Positions 54,725-62,935 of a stretch of DNA of 64,000 nt are shown in pieces. Each line of letters opens with the position of its first letter. Positions within the stretch are counted from its first letter, which is position 1. The translations under genes were made by a program, and so were the position numbers. The DNA lies in the NCBI RefSeq assembly GCF_030068455.1, contig NZ_JAQOSQ010000017.1, positions 1 through 64,000 on the forward strand, read 5' to 3'. The stretch is from Roseofilum casamattae BLCC-M143 (GTDB lineage Bacteria > Cyanobacteriota > Cyanobacteriia > Cyanobacteriales > Desertifilaceae). The notes beneath the pieces were generated by a model, which saw only the letters and a list, made by a program, of their open reading frames with translations, was not told where the DNA came from and did not search any database.

Positions 54725-54979
54725 ATGCTTACTATTACCGTCACTCCGGAAAAAACACTGGAACTGCCACCAGAACTCCAAGCTATGTTGAATCCGGGAG
54801 AACAATACCTAGTCTCTATTACCGGGGAAACTATTACGTTAACCAAATCCCAGCCTCCAGCATTTAATTGGCAGAAATGGGAGGCTAAACTGGAAGCAGA
54901 TGACTCGGAGCAGTCCCTGAGCACGGAAGCCATTTGCGATATCGTGCATCAAGTGCGCCAAAATACTAAAGCAGAATGA
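54725..54979 (+). CDS. small AbrB/MazE-like protein (possible antitoxin)
   Basis: 84 residues. MLTITVTPEKTLELPPELQAMLNPGEQYLVSITGETITLTK has the strand-turn pattern of swapped-hairpin AbrB/MazE-type DNA-binding domains; the C-terminal half is acidic and helical (NWQKWEAKLEADDSEQSLSTEAICDIVHQVRQ), as in antitoxin tails. It is convergent with the nucleotidyltransferase gene, the stops 9 bp apart, which is not the usual toxin-antitoxin order. Function uncertain. Confidence 0.55.
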   Translation: MLTITVTPEKTLELPPELQAMLNPGEQYLVSITGETITLTKSQPPAFNWQKWEAKLEADDSEQSLSTEAICDIVHQVRQNTKAE

Positions 54980-54988
54980 TAGTGAATT

Positions 54989-55306
54989 TCACGACGTTAC
55001 ATAAATTGTTTTGGTGGAATTTAAAATAGCTTTGCGCCGCAGATAATTTTGGCTGGTCTCAATTCCTTGACGTTCGACTAAATCGACATCTCGGGCAAAG
55101 ATTTCCCGTAATTCATCTTCCATATCTACTAAGTGTAGCAATGTCCAACGAGCATCCTCGGCAAAGGAAACCAAGACATCAACATCGCTACGATCGCGAT
55201 CGAAATCTTCTCGCAACACCGAACCAAATAACGCGAGTTCTGTTATCTTCCAGCGATCGCAAAACTCGGCAATTTGGCGATCGTCAATCGGAATTTGAAT
55301 TGGCAT
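54989..55306 (-). CDS. minimal nucleotidyltransferase (MNT), orphan
   Basis: 105 residues. The nucleotidyltransferase signature is complete: ALFGSVLREDFDRDRSDVDVLVSF (GS, then D-x-D after 10 residues), with the third acidic residue in ARDVDLVERQ. MNT proteins usually pair with a HEPN toxin and inactivate it by adding AMP to it. Here no HEPN gene is adjacent; the nearest is in the ApeA-like gene about 29 kb away. A defective copy lies 430 bp downstream. Confidence 0.88.
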   Translation of the reverse strand: MPIQIPIDDRQIAEFCDRWKITELALFGSVLREDFDRDRSDVDVLVSFAEDARWTLLHLVDMEDELREIFARDVDLVERQGIETSQNYLRRKAILNSTKTIYVTS

Positions 55307-55343
55307 AGGATTGGGAGTGCGATCGACACTTCATGACGGTAAC

Positions 55344-55395
55344 ATTTGCTTCCCTCCGATCGCAATGACAACGACTCCAACGGACTCGATATCAT
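55344..55395. repeat. MITE remnant related to the ApeA-disrupting element
   Basis: TTTGCTTCCCT ... CGCAATGACAA ... CGGACTCGATATCAT resembles the right half of the 25638-25773 element (TTGCTTCCCT ... CGCAATGACAA ... CGGACTTGATATCAT). The left half is missing. It lies directly upstream of the nucleotidyltransferase gene. Confidence 0.6.
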
Positions 55396-55398
55396 TGG

Positions 55399-55587
55399 TT
55401 AGAGTTTAGAAGGGTTCGACGAATTTTGCAAACGTCTCAACCGCTCTTTTCGAGTCAAATTATCTAGTTGAACTGTAATGTTTTCCAGCTCTAAAGTTGC
55501 AGCTTCAATGGCTAAACGACTGCGACGTAAATTGGTCAACAATCTCTGGTTGGTTGTCTCTTTGGGGATATGGGGTTGCTCGGTCAT
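55399..55587 (-). CDS. small helical protein, unknown function
   Basis: 62 residues from ATG 55587 (a GTG four codons earlier is also in frame). TNQRLLTNLRRSRLAIEAATLELENITVQLDNLTRKERLRRLQ is strongly helical with heptad-like leucines and a basic end, so a short coiled coil. It is on the same strand as the DUF4926 gene, about 50 bp downstream of it; possibly one operon. Confidence 0.55.
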   Translation of the reverse strand: MTEQPHIPKETTNQRLLTNLRRSRLAIEAATLELENITVQLDNLTRKERLRRLQNSSNPSKL

Positions 55588-55638
55588 GGCAAATTCCACT
55601 CATTTTTGACTTCTTGAATACTTCTGATTCGTCTTAGA

Positions 55639-55902
55639 TTATTGTAACTCTACAGAAGAATAATGGAGAGCCAAAATCTCATTTTCTTTTAAGATTGCCA
55701 TTGCGTATTCACAGCCTTGGGAATCGCAAAATTCGACTAAATACTGAGGTTCTGGTGCGCGATCGTAGATTTCCACAATAGTCCCCACTTGTCCAGTTGG
55801 TAAACTCAGAATAGATCGATATTCTGGCTCAATTAAAGTTAGCCTTTCCATGGCAATGGGTTGGAGAAGTGCTATAGAATCTAGAAGTTGGAATGTTTTC
55901 AT
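55639..55902 (-). CDS. DUF4926 family protein
   Basis: 87 residues. FQLLDSIALLQPI ... LSLPTGQVGTIVEIYDRAPEPQYLVEFCDSQGCEYAMAILKENEIL matches DUF4926, a small SH3-like beta-barrel family often encoded as the second gene of toxin-antitoxin-like pairs. The usual partner (DUF6883) is not present; the neighbours are a small helical protein and the FGE-like operon end. Function unknown. Confidence 0.78.
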   Translation of the reverse strand: MKTFQLLDSIALLQPIAMERLTLIEPEYRSILSLPTGQVGTIVEIYDRAPEPQYLVEFCDSQGCEYAMAILKENEILALHYSSVELQ

Positions 55903-55924
55903 GGCAGCCCAATGAATAACGTTG

Positions 55925-56809
55925 TTAATTATTCATTGAATTAGGAAAAATACAGACAACCCGCAACCCGATGCATAAGTTCTGAGAGTCAGGATTGACG
56001 ATGAGCCGAAGTGCAGCGTGGGAGTTCCAAGGGAAGTCATCCCAAGAACCACCACGTAGAACTTTCGTAGCATTGCGATCCCGCGATCTCAATACATTAC
56101 CATCATCTAGTGCGCCTTGATGATTCTCATCCCAATCATCTGCACACCATTCCCAAACATTGCCATGCATATCACATAAGCCAAAACTGTTTGCAACTTG
56201 AAAATAACCTACCGGGGTTGTTTCTTGACGATATTTTCCCTTTGGCCCTCTCCCATAGGAACCGCCATAATAATTTCCATTGATTTCTCGATCCTGTCCA
56301 CAGTAATTGGCTAAGTCTGTAGTAATTGTTTCTCCAAAATGAAATGGCGTAGTTGTATCGGCTCGACAGGCATATTCCCATTGAGCCTCAGTGGGCAATC
56401 GATAATCTCTTCCTGTCTTTTGCCGTAGTCTGGCACAAAACTCTTGGGCCTCATACCAGGAGACTTTCTCTACCGGACGACTCCAACGGTCATAGTCATC
56501 ATAATTATCTTTAAATCGTGAAGTGAATATTGAAGGTTCTGGGTTAAGCTCTCGTTTAATAGCTTCCGTACTTTTTACTACTTGTTTCCATTGACCTTGA
56601 GTAATCGGGTAGCGACCGCAAAAAAATTTGCCCACACTTACTTTATGTTGTGGACTCTCGCTATTCCCACGTTCTAGCGCATCCACTGGTGACCCCATCA
56701 GAAAAGCTCCTGGAGGAATTTTCACCATTTCTAACCCAATGTTATTTCCCAGGTCTTCCCTGTAATATTGGGCTACTCCCCTTGATTTACGAATAGTGAG
56801 TCTGACCAT
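55925..56809 (-). CDS. SUMF1/FGE-fold protein, catalytically degenerate
   Basis: 294 residues from ATG 56809; an upstream TTG at 56863 would overlap the preceding gene. VKIPPGAFLMGSPVDALERGNSESPQHKVSV, GRYPITQGQWKQVV, WYEAQEFCARLRQKTGRDYRLPTEAQWEYACRAD, MHGNVWEWCADDW and VLRGGSWDD are FGE-sulfatase family signatures. The two copper-binding cysteines of true formylglycine-generating enzymes (after RGGS, six and eleven residues into the motif) are Asp and Ser here, so sulfatase activation is not expected. Last gene of the trypsin-VMAP-MoxR operon and a paralogue of the upstream domain. Confidence 0.85.
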   Translation of the reverse strand: MVRLTIRKSRGVAQYYREDLGNNIGLEMVKIPPGAFLMGSPVDALERGNSESPQHKVSVGKFFCGRYPITQGQWKQVVKSTEAIKRELNPEPSIFTSRFKDNYDDYDRWSRPVEKVSWYEAQEFCARLRQKTGRDYRLPTEAQWEYACRADTTTPFHFGETITTDLANYCGQDREINGNYYGGSYGRGPKGKYRQETTPVGYFQVANSFGLCDMHGNVWEWCADDWDENHQGALDDGNVLRSRDRNATKVLRGGSWDDFPWNSHAALRLIVNPDSQNLCIGLRVVCIFPNSMNN

Positions 56810-56840
56810 ATGAATAATAAATAATTTTGTTAATTGTTCA

Positions 56841-59474
56841 TTAAATAGGGGGAAGGCGGACAACTCGCAGCCCTAGGCTATTGTACTGAGAGTCCGGATC
56901 GTCGTGGTTCCGAAGCGCAGAGCGGCAACCCCAAGGAATGGTGATCCAAGAACCACCACGTATAATTCTTCGGCGATCGCTCTCCAACAAATTGACTAAA
57001 AAGTCATTATAGGAGTAATAACGATCGTCATTATGTTCTTCATCCCATACTGAACCATCTTCTGGCGCTCCTTCATAATTATCATGCCAGGGATCTGCAC
57101 AGGATTCCCACACATTACCGTGCATATTATATAGACCAAACTCATTAGTTACCTGAAAATGACCAACAACTGTTGGTTCTTCTCTACACTTTCCTTTTGG
57201 CCCTTCACCATAAGCGTAGTTGCCATTGTAATTTGCAATCTCTGTCGTCAGGGTTTCTCTAAAGTGGAATGGGGTTGTTGTTCCCCCGCGACAGGCGTAT
57301 TCCCATTGAGCTTCTGAGGGGAGGACATACCGTTTCTTGGTGTATTGAGATAACCGAGCGCAAAACTCTACTGCATCTTGCCACGATACTTGCTGTACCG
57401 GTCGATTGTCTCCTTTGAAGTTTGAAGGGTCGGGATTGAGTTCTCGTTGAATTGTTGGTACGTTGTTGACTATGGCCCTCCACTGCGCTTGCGTGATGGC
57501 ATAGCGACCCATCAAGAAACTAGAGATCTTAACTTTGTGCTGTGGCCCTTCATTATCGTAACGCTCTAGTTCATCCTCTGGCGAACCCATGGTAAATTCT
57601 CCTGCGGGAATTTCGACTAACTCTAGTTTTATTCCCTCTGGTAGCTCTTCAATAACTCCAGTAAATTCTGTCCTTTTCTTGCGAATTACCAATCGATTTC
57701 CATCAATATGCTCCAAAGTTCCCACATCAGAGGTAAAGATTACTGTTTCTTCTACATCAATCGTTGCGATGTCGAAGGCAAATTCTTGTAGCTGTGGTTC
57801 TGAGTCAGAATCTTCTTCAACATTTGGAGGGACATCAACATCGACATTTGTGGCAACTTCTTTCGCAAACTGCGCATATTCTCCTCCCAAATTCTGTAAA
57901 ACGCTGACTCCAATTTCGGCGAAGCGACGGATATTAAGTTGGTCTTCTTCTTCATACTGCGGCAAGAGATTGGGTAACAGCATCATGAATGCTTGAAAAC
58001 TGCGAATGGGAGAATCAATTCTCTCGGCAATATATCGCGAAATAGCATTGAGTACGGACATCGTCTCATTCCGTCCCATAGCCTGATTCAGCAGCTTCCG
58101 CACTTCCGGATAAAACTCATACACTTGCTCCCGATTATCCGAGTCAATGCGCTGCAACAATCCTCCCATATACACTTCCGCCACATGAGCCGGTCTCGCT
58201 TGAGGTAGCAACGTGGTGCGAATCAAATTTACCACTGGCATACTCACCGGAGCGGCTGCCATCAAACCTGCCAACCGTTGCGCGGTGAAAGAAGCAGTGG
58301 CCAAAAAACGACTCACCCGAGCATCCGCATCTTCCTCTGCAGACCTCTCGGGAGGGTAGCTCGAGGGGTGGGTTGCTTGCTCCTCAACAAAGTCTAATTC
58401 AAATAAAAATGCAGGGACGGGCAACTGACTCGCTCCGGAAACTACTTGCGACCAATGGTTTAATTGTCCGGCTTCTAACTCAATGACAGGTAACACCAGA
58501 GCATTCGGCCAATCGATATCTACCCAAAATGGCAAGTCTGGCAACCGCAACCGAGAATTAGGGACTCCAGGAGATAATGCCGTGGCGTGTAATTTCCGTC
58601 CTAACCCCAGTTGCGTACTATTCCACAACCAATCCGGGAAGAGTTGCACCACAGCCAGCGGCCCTTGTTGCGACCAAATTTGCAACCACCGGTGAATCCG
58701 AGCTTGCTCCCAAATCTCGGAAGTGCAATCGCTGACGAGCAGAATCATACCCCGTCCATTGGGATGAATCAATTCCTTATAACTATGCTGCCGCGTGCTC
58801 GGTTTCCCTTGTTTGTGCCGCCGCACCAACTGCAATGACTGCGTGCCAGCATTAGCTCGAGCACCCGATAAACTCCACACCCGCACATTGCGAAAGGCTC
58901 CCTGAGTTTCCAAAATCTCTTGCAACTCATTCACCATCTCTCGCCAAATAAACGCCGAATCCGACTCTTCCACCACCAGTTCTAAATCCAACCACCGTTC
59001 TCGTCCGGGTTGAGTCACCGGCAACCAAATATCGCGATCGGCAATTCGATTCACCGTTGCTTCTTCATCCAGAATAGTTGGGGTGAAAGAAGGGACTTTG
59101 CGCATTAGCGGACGCAGCGCTCTCCCCAGTGCCAATTTATTCAGCAGTGCTGGAGCAGCAGGCGCTTGGAAAGGTAAACCCGGCATCGCCGCAGGTTGCG
59201 GAGTTTGGCGGACTGATTCTTCAGTAGTGACCGAAACTGTAGGTTCTGCTCGCCTCTGACTTTTGACCGGTGCAACAGGCTCTGCAACTTCAGGTGAGGT
59301 CAACGCTGGTGCTGGTTCTTCTTCCTCCTGCTGCGGTTGCGCCACCACCTCTGGCATCTGCAACGCCAACCAAATACTATCGGCAATATCTTCATCTCTC
59401 AGTTCCAGTGTTTGCAGCAGTCCGGTCGCCTGCAACCGGTCGATTAAACCCGTGACGGCACGAGAACTGCTCAT
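56841..59474 (-). CDS. SAV_2336-type vWA-like protein with C-terminal FGE-fold domain
   Basis: 877 residues. Residues 1-45: small helical domain. About 46-115: Pro/Ala/Glu-rich linker. About 125-360: SAV_2336 N-terminal-type region (RDIWLPVTQPGRERWLDLELVVEESDSAFIWREMVNELQEIL ... GRGMILLVSDCTSEIWEQARIHRWLQIWSQQGPLAVVQLFP), a degenerate vWA-like fold. About 385-500: helical region (VSRFLATASFTAQRLAGLMAAAPVSMPVVNLI). Residues 614-877: FGE-fold domain with GEFTMGSPEDELE and IIRGGSWITIPWGC; of the two catalytic cysteines one is Thr (T845) and one remains (C850). The start overlaps the MoxR stop by 4 bp. Probably the vWA partner of the MoxR ATPase. Confidence 0.82.
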   Translation of the reverse strand: MSSSRAVTGLIDRLQATGLLQTLELRDEDIADSIWLALQMPEVVAQPQQEEEEPAPALTSPEVAEPVAPVKSQRRAEPTVSVTTEESVRQTPQPAAMPGLPFQAPAAPALLNKLALGRALRPLMRKVPSFTPTILDEEATVNRIADRDIWLPVTQPGRERWLDLELVVEESDSAFIWREMVNELQEILETQGAFRNVRVWSLSGARANAGTQSLQLVRRHKQGKPSTRQHSYKELIHPNGRGMILLVSDCTSEIWEQARIHRWLQIWSQQGPLAVVQLFPDWLWNSTQLGLGRKLHATALSPGVPNSRLRLPDLPFWVDIDWPNALVLPVIELEAGQLNHWSQVVSGASQLPVPAFLFELDFVEEQATHPSSYPPERSAEEDADARVSRFLATASFTAQRLAGLMAAAPVSMPVVNLIRTTLLPQARPAHVAEVYMGGLLQRIDSDNREQVYEFYPEVRKLLNQAMGRNETMSVLNAISRYIAERIDSPIRSFQAFMMLLPNLLPQYEEEDQLNIRRFAEIGVSVLQNLGGEYAQFAKEVATNVDVDVPPNVEEDSDSEPQLQEFAFDIATIDVEETVIFTSDVGTLEHIDGNRLVIRKKRTEFTGVIEELPEGIKLELVEIPAGEFTMGSPEDELERYDNEGPQHKVKISSFLMGRYAITQAQWRAIVNNVPTIQRELNPDPSNFKGDNRPVQQVSWQDAVEFCARLSQYTKKRYVLPSEAQWEYACRGGTTTPFHFRETLTTEIANYNGNYAYGEGPKGKCREEPTVVGHFQVTNEFGLYNMHGNVWESCADPWHDNYEGAPEDGSVWDEEHNDDRYYSYNDFLVNLLESDRRRIIRGGSWITIPWGCRSALRNHDDPDSQYNSLGLRVVRLPPI

Positions 59475-60526
59475 TCTAAATCCTCGCTCTCTAAATTCTC
59501 GTTCCGTCCCAAGTCAGTTAATAAATTTTCGATCAGTTTATCTTTATCGGAGATATAATCTTGAGAGACTAAGAAAATCGCATTCAGCAGTTGATCTGTT
59601 GCCAAAGTTCCCTCTTCTCGCTTCTCCAAAAACGCTTGAATTAACGTATCCGACTGCTCGGCAATCTCGGCACCCAGATGAGCTGCGACAATATCGGTCA
59701 GTTCTTCTTGACTCGGCGGCTTCATCGTTAAACGCAAACACCGGCGCAAAAACGGAGCCGGAAAATCTCGCTCCCCATTACTGGTCATCACCACAAACGG
59801 AAAGGCACTGCAACTTATCCGTCCGTCTTCAATATCTGCGGTAAGCTGAGATCGAGTCACTTCATCGGTGGTATCGCTATAAGCCGTGCGCACGGTGACC
59901 TTACTAATGGTTTCCTTAATTCTAACTAACTCTGGAATTTCAAACGAGCCTTCTTCTAAAATAGCGAGCAAGTTATTCGGTAAATCGATATCGCTCTTGT
60001 CAATTTCATCAATCAGCAAAATCCGAGGACGGGGATATTCATCTGAAGGCAGTAAAGCCGTACCCAAAGGACCGAGAGTGATGTATTTTTCGACCTGTTT
60101 AATTTGTTCGACCCGCTCCTGTGCCGAGAGTTTTCGCTGGTATTGTCCTTCTTGTTGTTTCGCTTCCTGCAACCGCGCGATCGCATCATAATTATACAGT
60201 CCATCTTTTAAAGTGGTACGAGTCGTAATCGGCCAGTACAATACCTCCCCCAACTTCAGCTCCCGTGCTACCGCATAAGCGAGGGATGATTTCCCCGTAC
60301 CCGGTTTACCGGTGACTAATAAAGGTCGCCGCAAGAACAAGGCAGCATTAATCGTGTCGATTTCATTCTTGCGGACTCGAAATGTTTCTCCGCGACGCTT
60401 TAACCGACTTCCCTCGGGCACACCTTCTTCGCCAAAAGGTCGCCAGCTCGGAGGTTCTGGCAACTCTTGAATGCGATCGTGCGGTTCCGTATTTCCTTGA
60501 AAAATCGGCCACTTACTCTCAGTCAT
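59471..60526 (-). CDS. MoxR-type AAA ATPase of the VMAP operon
   Basis: 351 residues from ATG 60526, 2 bp after the VMAP stop; a longer frame running into VMAP (to 60628) is not needed. Walker A GKPGTGKS (73-80), Walker B ILLIDEIDKSD (169-179), sensor-1 PFVVMTSNGERDFPAPFLRRCLRL and a C-terminal lid helix. The helix-2 insertion TTLKDGLYNYDAIARLQ (about 105-120) is typical of this MoxR subgroup. The ATPase remodels partners through a vWA protein, here probably the SAV_2336-like protein encoded next. Confidence 0.92.
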   Translation of the reverse strand: MTESKWPIFQGNTEPHDRIQELPEPPSWRPFGEEGVPEGSRLKRRGETFRVRKNEIDTINAALFLRRPLLVTGKPGTGKSSLAYAVARELKLGEVLYWPITTRTTLKDGLYNYDAIARLQEAKQQEGQYQRKLSAQERVEQIKQVEKYITLGPLGTALLPSDEYPRPRILLIDEIDKSDIDLPNNLLAILEEGSFEIPELVRIKETISKVTVRTAYSDTTDEVTRSQLTADIEDGRISCSAFPFVVMTSNGERDFPAPFLRRCLRLTMKPPSQEELTDIVAAHLGAEIAEQSDTLIQAFLEKREEGTLATDQLLNAIFLVSQDYISDKDKLIENLLTDLGRNENLESEDLE

Positions 60527-60528
60527 AA

Positions 60529-62421
60529 TCAGGGCATCCTCCGGACATAATCTGGCGGTACAAGATCGGGATCGTCCCACAATAATGATAAATGATTGCC
60601 GATATGATTTGGACATTCTTCCGCCCAAGCTTCACTACGTTGCTCCTTTACCTTCTCCGGGAGTTTCTCCAAGCTACATTGGCAGACCTTATGATGTAAT
60701 GTCGTCCCACAACAGTCTAAGTTTTCTGGATTTTCTCTTAACCATAAAGCCAGAGGAATCCCAGTCTCCATCAATATCTGCATGGTGACTTCCGGATTAC
60801 ACTCATTCATTGCAATTCTTAGGCTCGCACCATTAATTTTCTCCAATTTACGGGAGAGCTTTCTCGGGCGACTATTGTCTACTACGGTTACCAAATTATT
60901 CGCCTCATCTTGTTGGTATCTGTTGAAGATATTTCCTTTTTTATGCCATAAAGAAATCCGCTCATTTCCTGTTGGAACTAATCTTTCTGTCAATCCTAAA
61001 GAAATTTTATATTTGTGCCCGAAGCTAGGTTCTTGGCTATAGTTTTCAACGATCGATTTATCGAGAGCCAGTGACGCAATGAGTGGTATGGGCAAGAAAC
61101 AGTGAATTGAGGTAATGAGAGAATCGCCCAAAGATAATGTATAAAGCTTATTATAAGCCTTCCTACGCAGTAAGTTTATCGGAATATCTAGATCTTTTTT
61201 GATGTCAATGAATCGTTCAAATTGCTCTTCGTCAGTAAGCAGATGTATTCCCGGAAATTTGTCGATATGCATTTGCTTATTCTCGCGGTACTGCTGCCGA
61301 TATTTACGATACTTTTCCTTGTCTTCAATTATCCAAGCCTTGACCCGCCAAGCACCTTTACTGCCATCAATCTCGATCAAAATACAGGACTCATTAGTTT
61401 GACCTTGAATCTCTCGATCTTGCTCGAGTAAACGATTTCTTTTAGAGCTTAACTCTGCAAGCATTTCCTCGAAATTATATCCATGTAACTTAATCCACTT
61501 TTTTATCGCTTTGCACAATTTTCGTGACAAATCTCTGGTATCATTTTGAAATGCGATAAACAAATTACCCATAAATTTTGCCAGTGAATCATCACGATCG
61601 CCCTCTAGGCTGTTAAGCATGTCATGCAATTGGTTTGAGGGCGAATAATGGTGGGAATATCTGGAGATTGATTGTTGATAAGCAAAGCAAATATAGCGAT
61701 AGTATTCCTCTTGTTGGAAATAACCTTCAAGAAGAGATAGAACCTCCTGAATCCGCCCATTAATTTCACAAACTTTCTTCAAGTTTCCAACATCAACTAG
61801 CACATTGACTGGAGTCATAAAAGCAACTTTCGCTTCAGGATGCAAAAGATCGTACTGAACAACCATTCCCACAACACCATTAAGACTCTTATCCCAAACT
61901 GCGGTTCCGCTAAAACCTGCCTCAATTGCTATTCCTGTTGGACTGGGATCTTTGAGTTGAATCTGACCATCGCTTACCGGTCTTTGTATTGTTCCTTCCG
62001 ACCATCTTCCCTTGAATGTTGGAAACCCGTAAGCTTCATAGTTATTATCTTTAATAGTTTGAGATTCTGTTAATATTAAACTAAGGGCTTGCGCTTTTGC
62101 CGGTAAGTCATCCAGAATCTCTAAGACAGCAATATCTTGTAAAGAAACTCCGCTTTTCACCGGCTCCCAATCAATGACTCTGGTTTTCAGAAGATTAGAT
62201 TGACCGTTTTGGTAAAGATTGGGAAAGTCAACCGTTATTTGCCGATCTTCATCCGGTTTATCTTGAATTTCAGGCGATCTATATAGAGCATAATTTATCA
62301 CGTGAGCGCAGGTTAAGATGTATTTAGATTCAGCGGACACTAAAAACCCAGAACCGGCAACATCGTCTTCAGACCCCAATTTAAATATCCGACAAACCGC
62401 TAGCTCCAGAGGAGAACTCAT
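60529..62421 (-). CDS. trypsin-like protease with VMAP-C domain
   Basis: 630 residues. N-terminal trypsin-like domain with an intact triad: H40 (LTCAHV), D96 (DIAVLEI) and S171 (AGFSGTAV). Residues about 215-340 are a helical middle region. The C-terminal VMAP-C (vWA-MoxR associated protein) domain, about 350-625, shows GIPLALWLRENPE and the end LSLLWDDPDLVPPD. In ternary conflict systems VMAP couples a vWA protein and a MoxR ATPase to an effector; here the effector is the protease. There is no signal peptide, so it is cytoplasmic. It is 25 bp downstream of the Trypco1 gene. Confidence 0.9.
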   Translation of the reverse strand: MSSPLELAVCRIFKLGSEDDVAGSGFLVSAESKYILTCAHVINYALYRSPEIQDKPDEDRQITVDFPNLYQNGQSNLLKTRVIDWEPVKSGVSLQDIAVLEILDDLPAKAQALSLILTESQTIKDNNYEAYGFPTFKGRWSEGTIQRPVSDGQIQLKDPSPTGIAIEAGFSGTAVWDKSLNGVVGMVVQYDLLHPEAKVAFMTPVNVLVDVGNLKKVCEINGRIQEVLSLLEGYFQQEEYYRYICFAYQQSISRYSHHYSPSNQLHDMLNSLEGDRDDSLAKFMGNLFIAFQNDTRDLSRKLCKAIKKWIKLHGYNFEEMLAELSSKRNRLLEQDREIQGQTNESCILIEIDGSKGAWRVKAWIIEDKEKYRKYRQQYRENKQMHIDKFPGIHLLTDEEQFERFIDIKKDLDIPINLLRRKAYNKLYTLSLGDSLITSIHCFLPIPLIASLALDKSIVENYSQEPSFGHKYKISLGLTERLVPTGNERISLWHKKGNIFNRYQQDEANNLVTVVDNSRPRKLSRKLEKINGASLRIAMNECNPEVTMQILMETGIPLALWLRENPENLDCCGTTLHHKVCQCSLEKLPEKVKEQRSEAWAEECPNHIGNHLSLLWDDPDLVPPDYVRRMP

Positions 62422-62446
62422 AATGTTATCTGTGACGTAGCTTGAG

Positions 62447-62797
62447 TTAAGAGTTTTCTTGATTATTCTTCCACTTCAGGGTGATTTCATAATTGACTTC
62501 AGCATTCCCCGATGCGATGATAACCCCAAAATCTGTACTCATTTTCACACCAAACTTAACTTCCACTTCATCCGCTGGCTGATTTAATTCCCGAACTTTC
62601 TGGATAATCGTATTCGCGACGGGTTTGAGCGTTGATAATGCATCTCCAAGCTTTTGCTTTGCCTGCTGCACGGCATTATCTCCAACACCGGCAAATCCCT
62701 CGGTTCTCGGTCTCGGTGGAGCCAGTGTTTCATCGACTTCCATATAAACAAAAGACTGCTCGTCATCGTCTAGGGGAAATCTGACTAGTTGTCCCAT
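62447..62797 (-). CDS. CU044_2847/Trypco1 family protein
   Basis: 116 residues. FVYMEVDET at the N-terminus, KQKLGDALSTLKPVANTIIQKVRELNQPADEVEVKFGVKMSTDFGVIIASGNAEVNYEITLKW at the C-terminus: the family found beside or fused to trypsin-like conflict proteins (trypsin-co-occurring domain 1). It is first in the operon and 25 bp upstream of the trypsin-VMAP gene. Its role is unknown; a substrate or regulator of the protease is the common suggestion. Confidence 0.88.
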   Translation of the reverse strand: MGQLVRFPLDDDEQSFVYMEVDETLAPPRPRTEGFAGVGDNAVQQAKQKLGDALSTLKPVANTIIQKVRELNQPADEVEVKFGVKMSTDFGVIIASGNAEVNYEITLKWKNNQENS

Positions 62798-62935
62798 ATT
62801 TTCTCCTCTCTCGCAACGTAAGATCGCTCTATCCTACTTACGGTAACAACTGTATTGCTTGAGGTCAACACTTGATCTACTCCTCATTGAGTTCAGAGGT
62901 AACTAGAAATACCACGAGTTGCTCTCCTCAGATAG

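Noticed and set aside
60527-60628. Longer N-terminus for the MoxR ATPase overlapping VMAP
   Set aside because: The extra residues only translate the VMAP-C end in another frame; the ATG at 60526 directly follows the VMAP stop.
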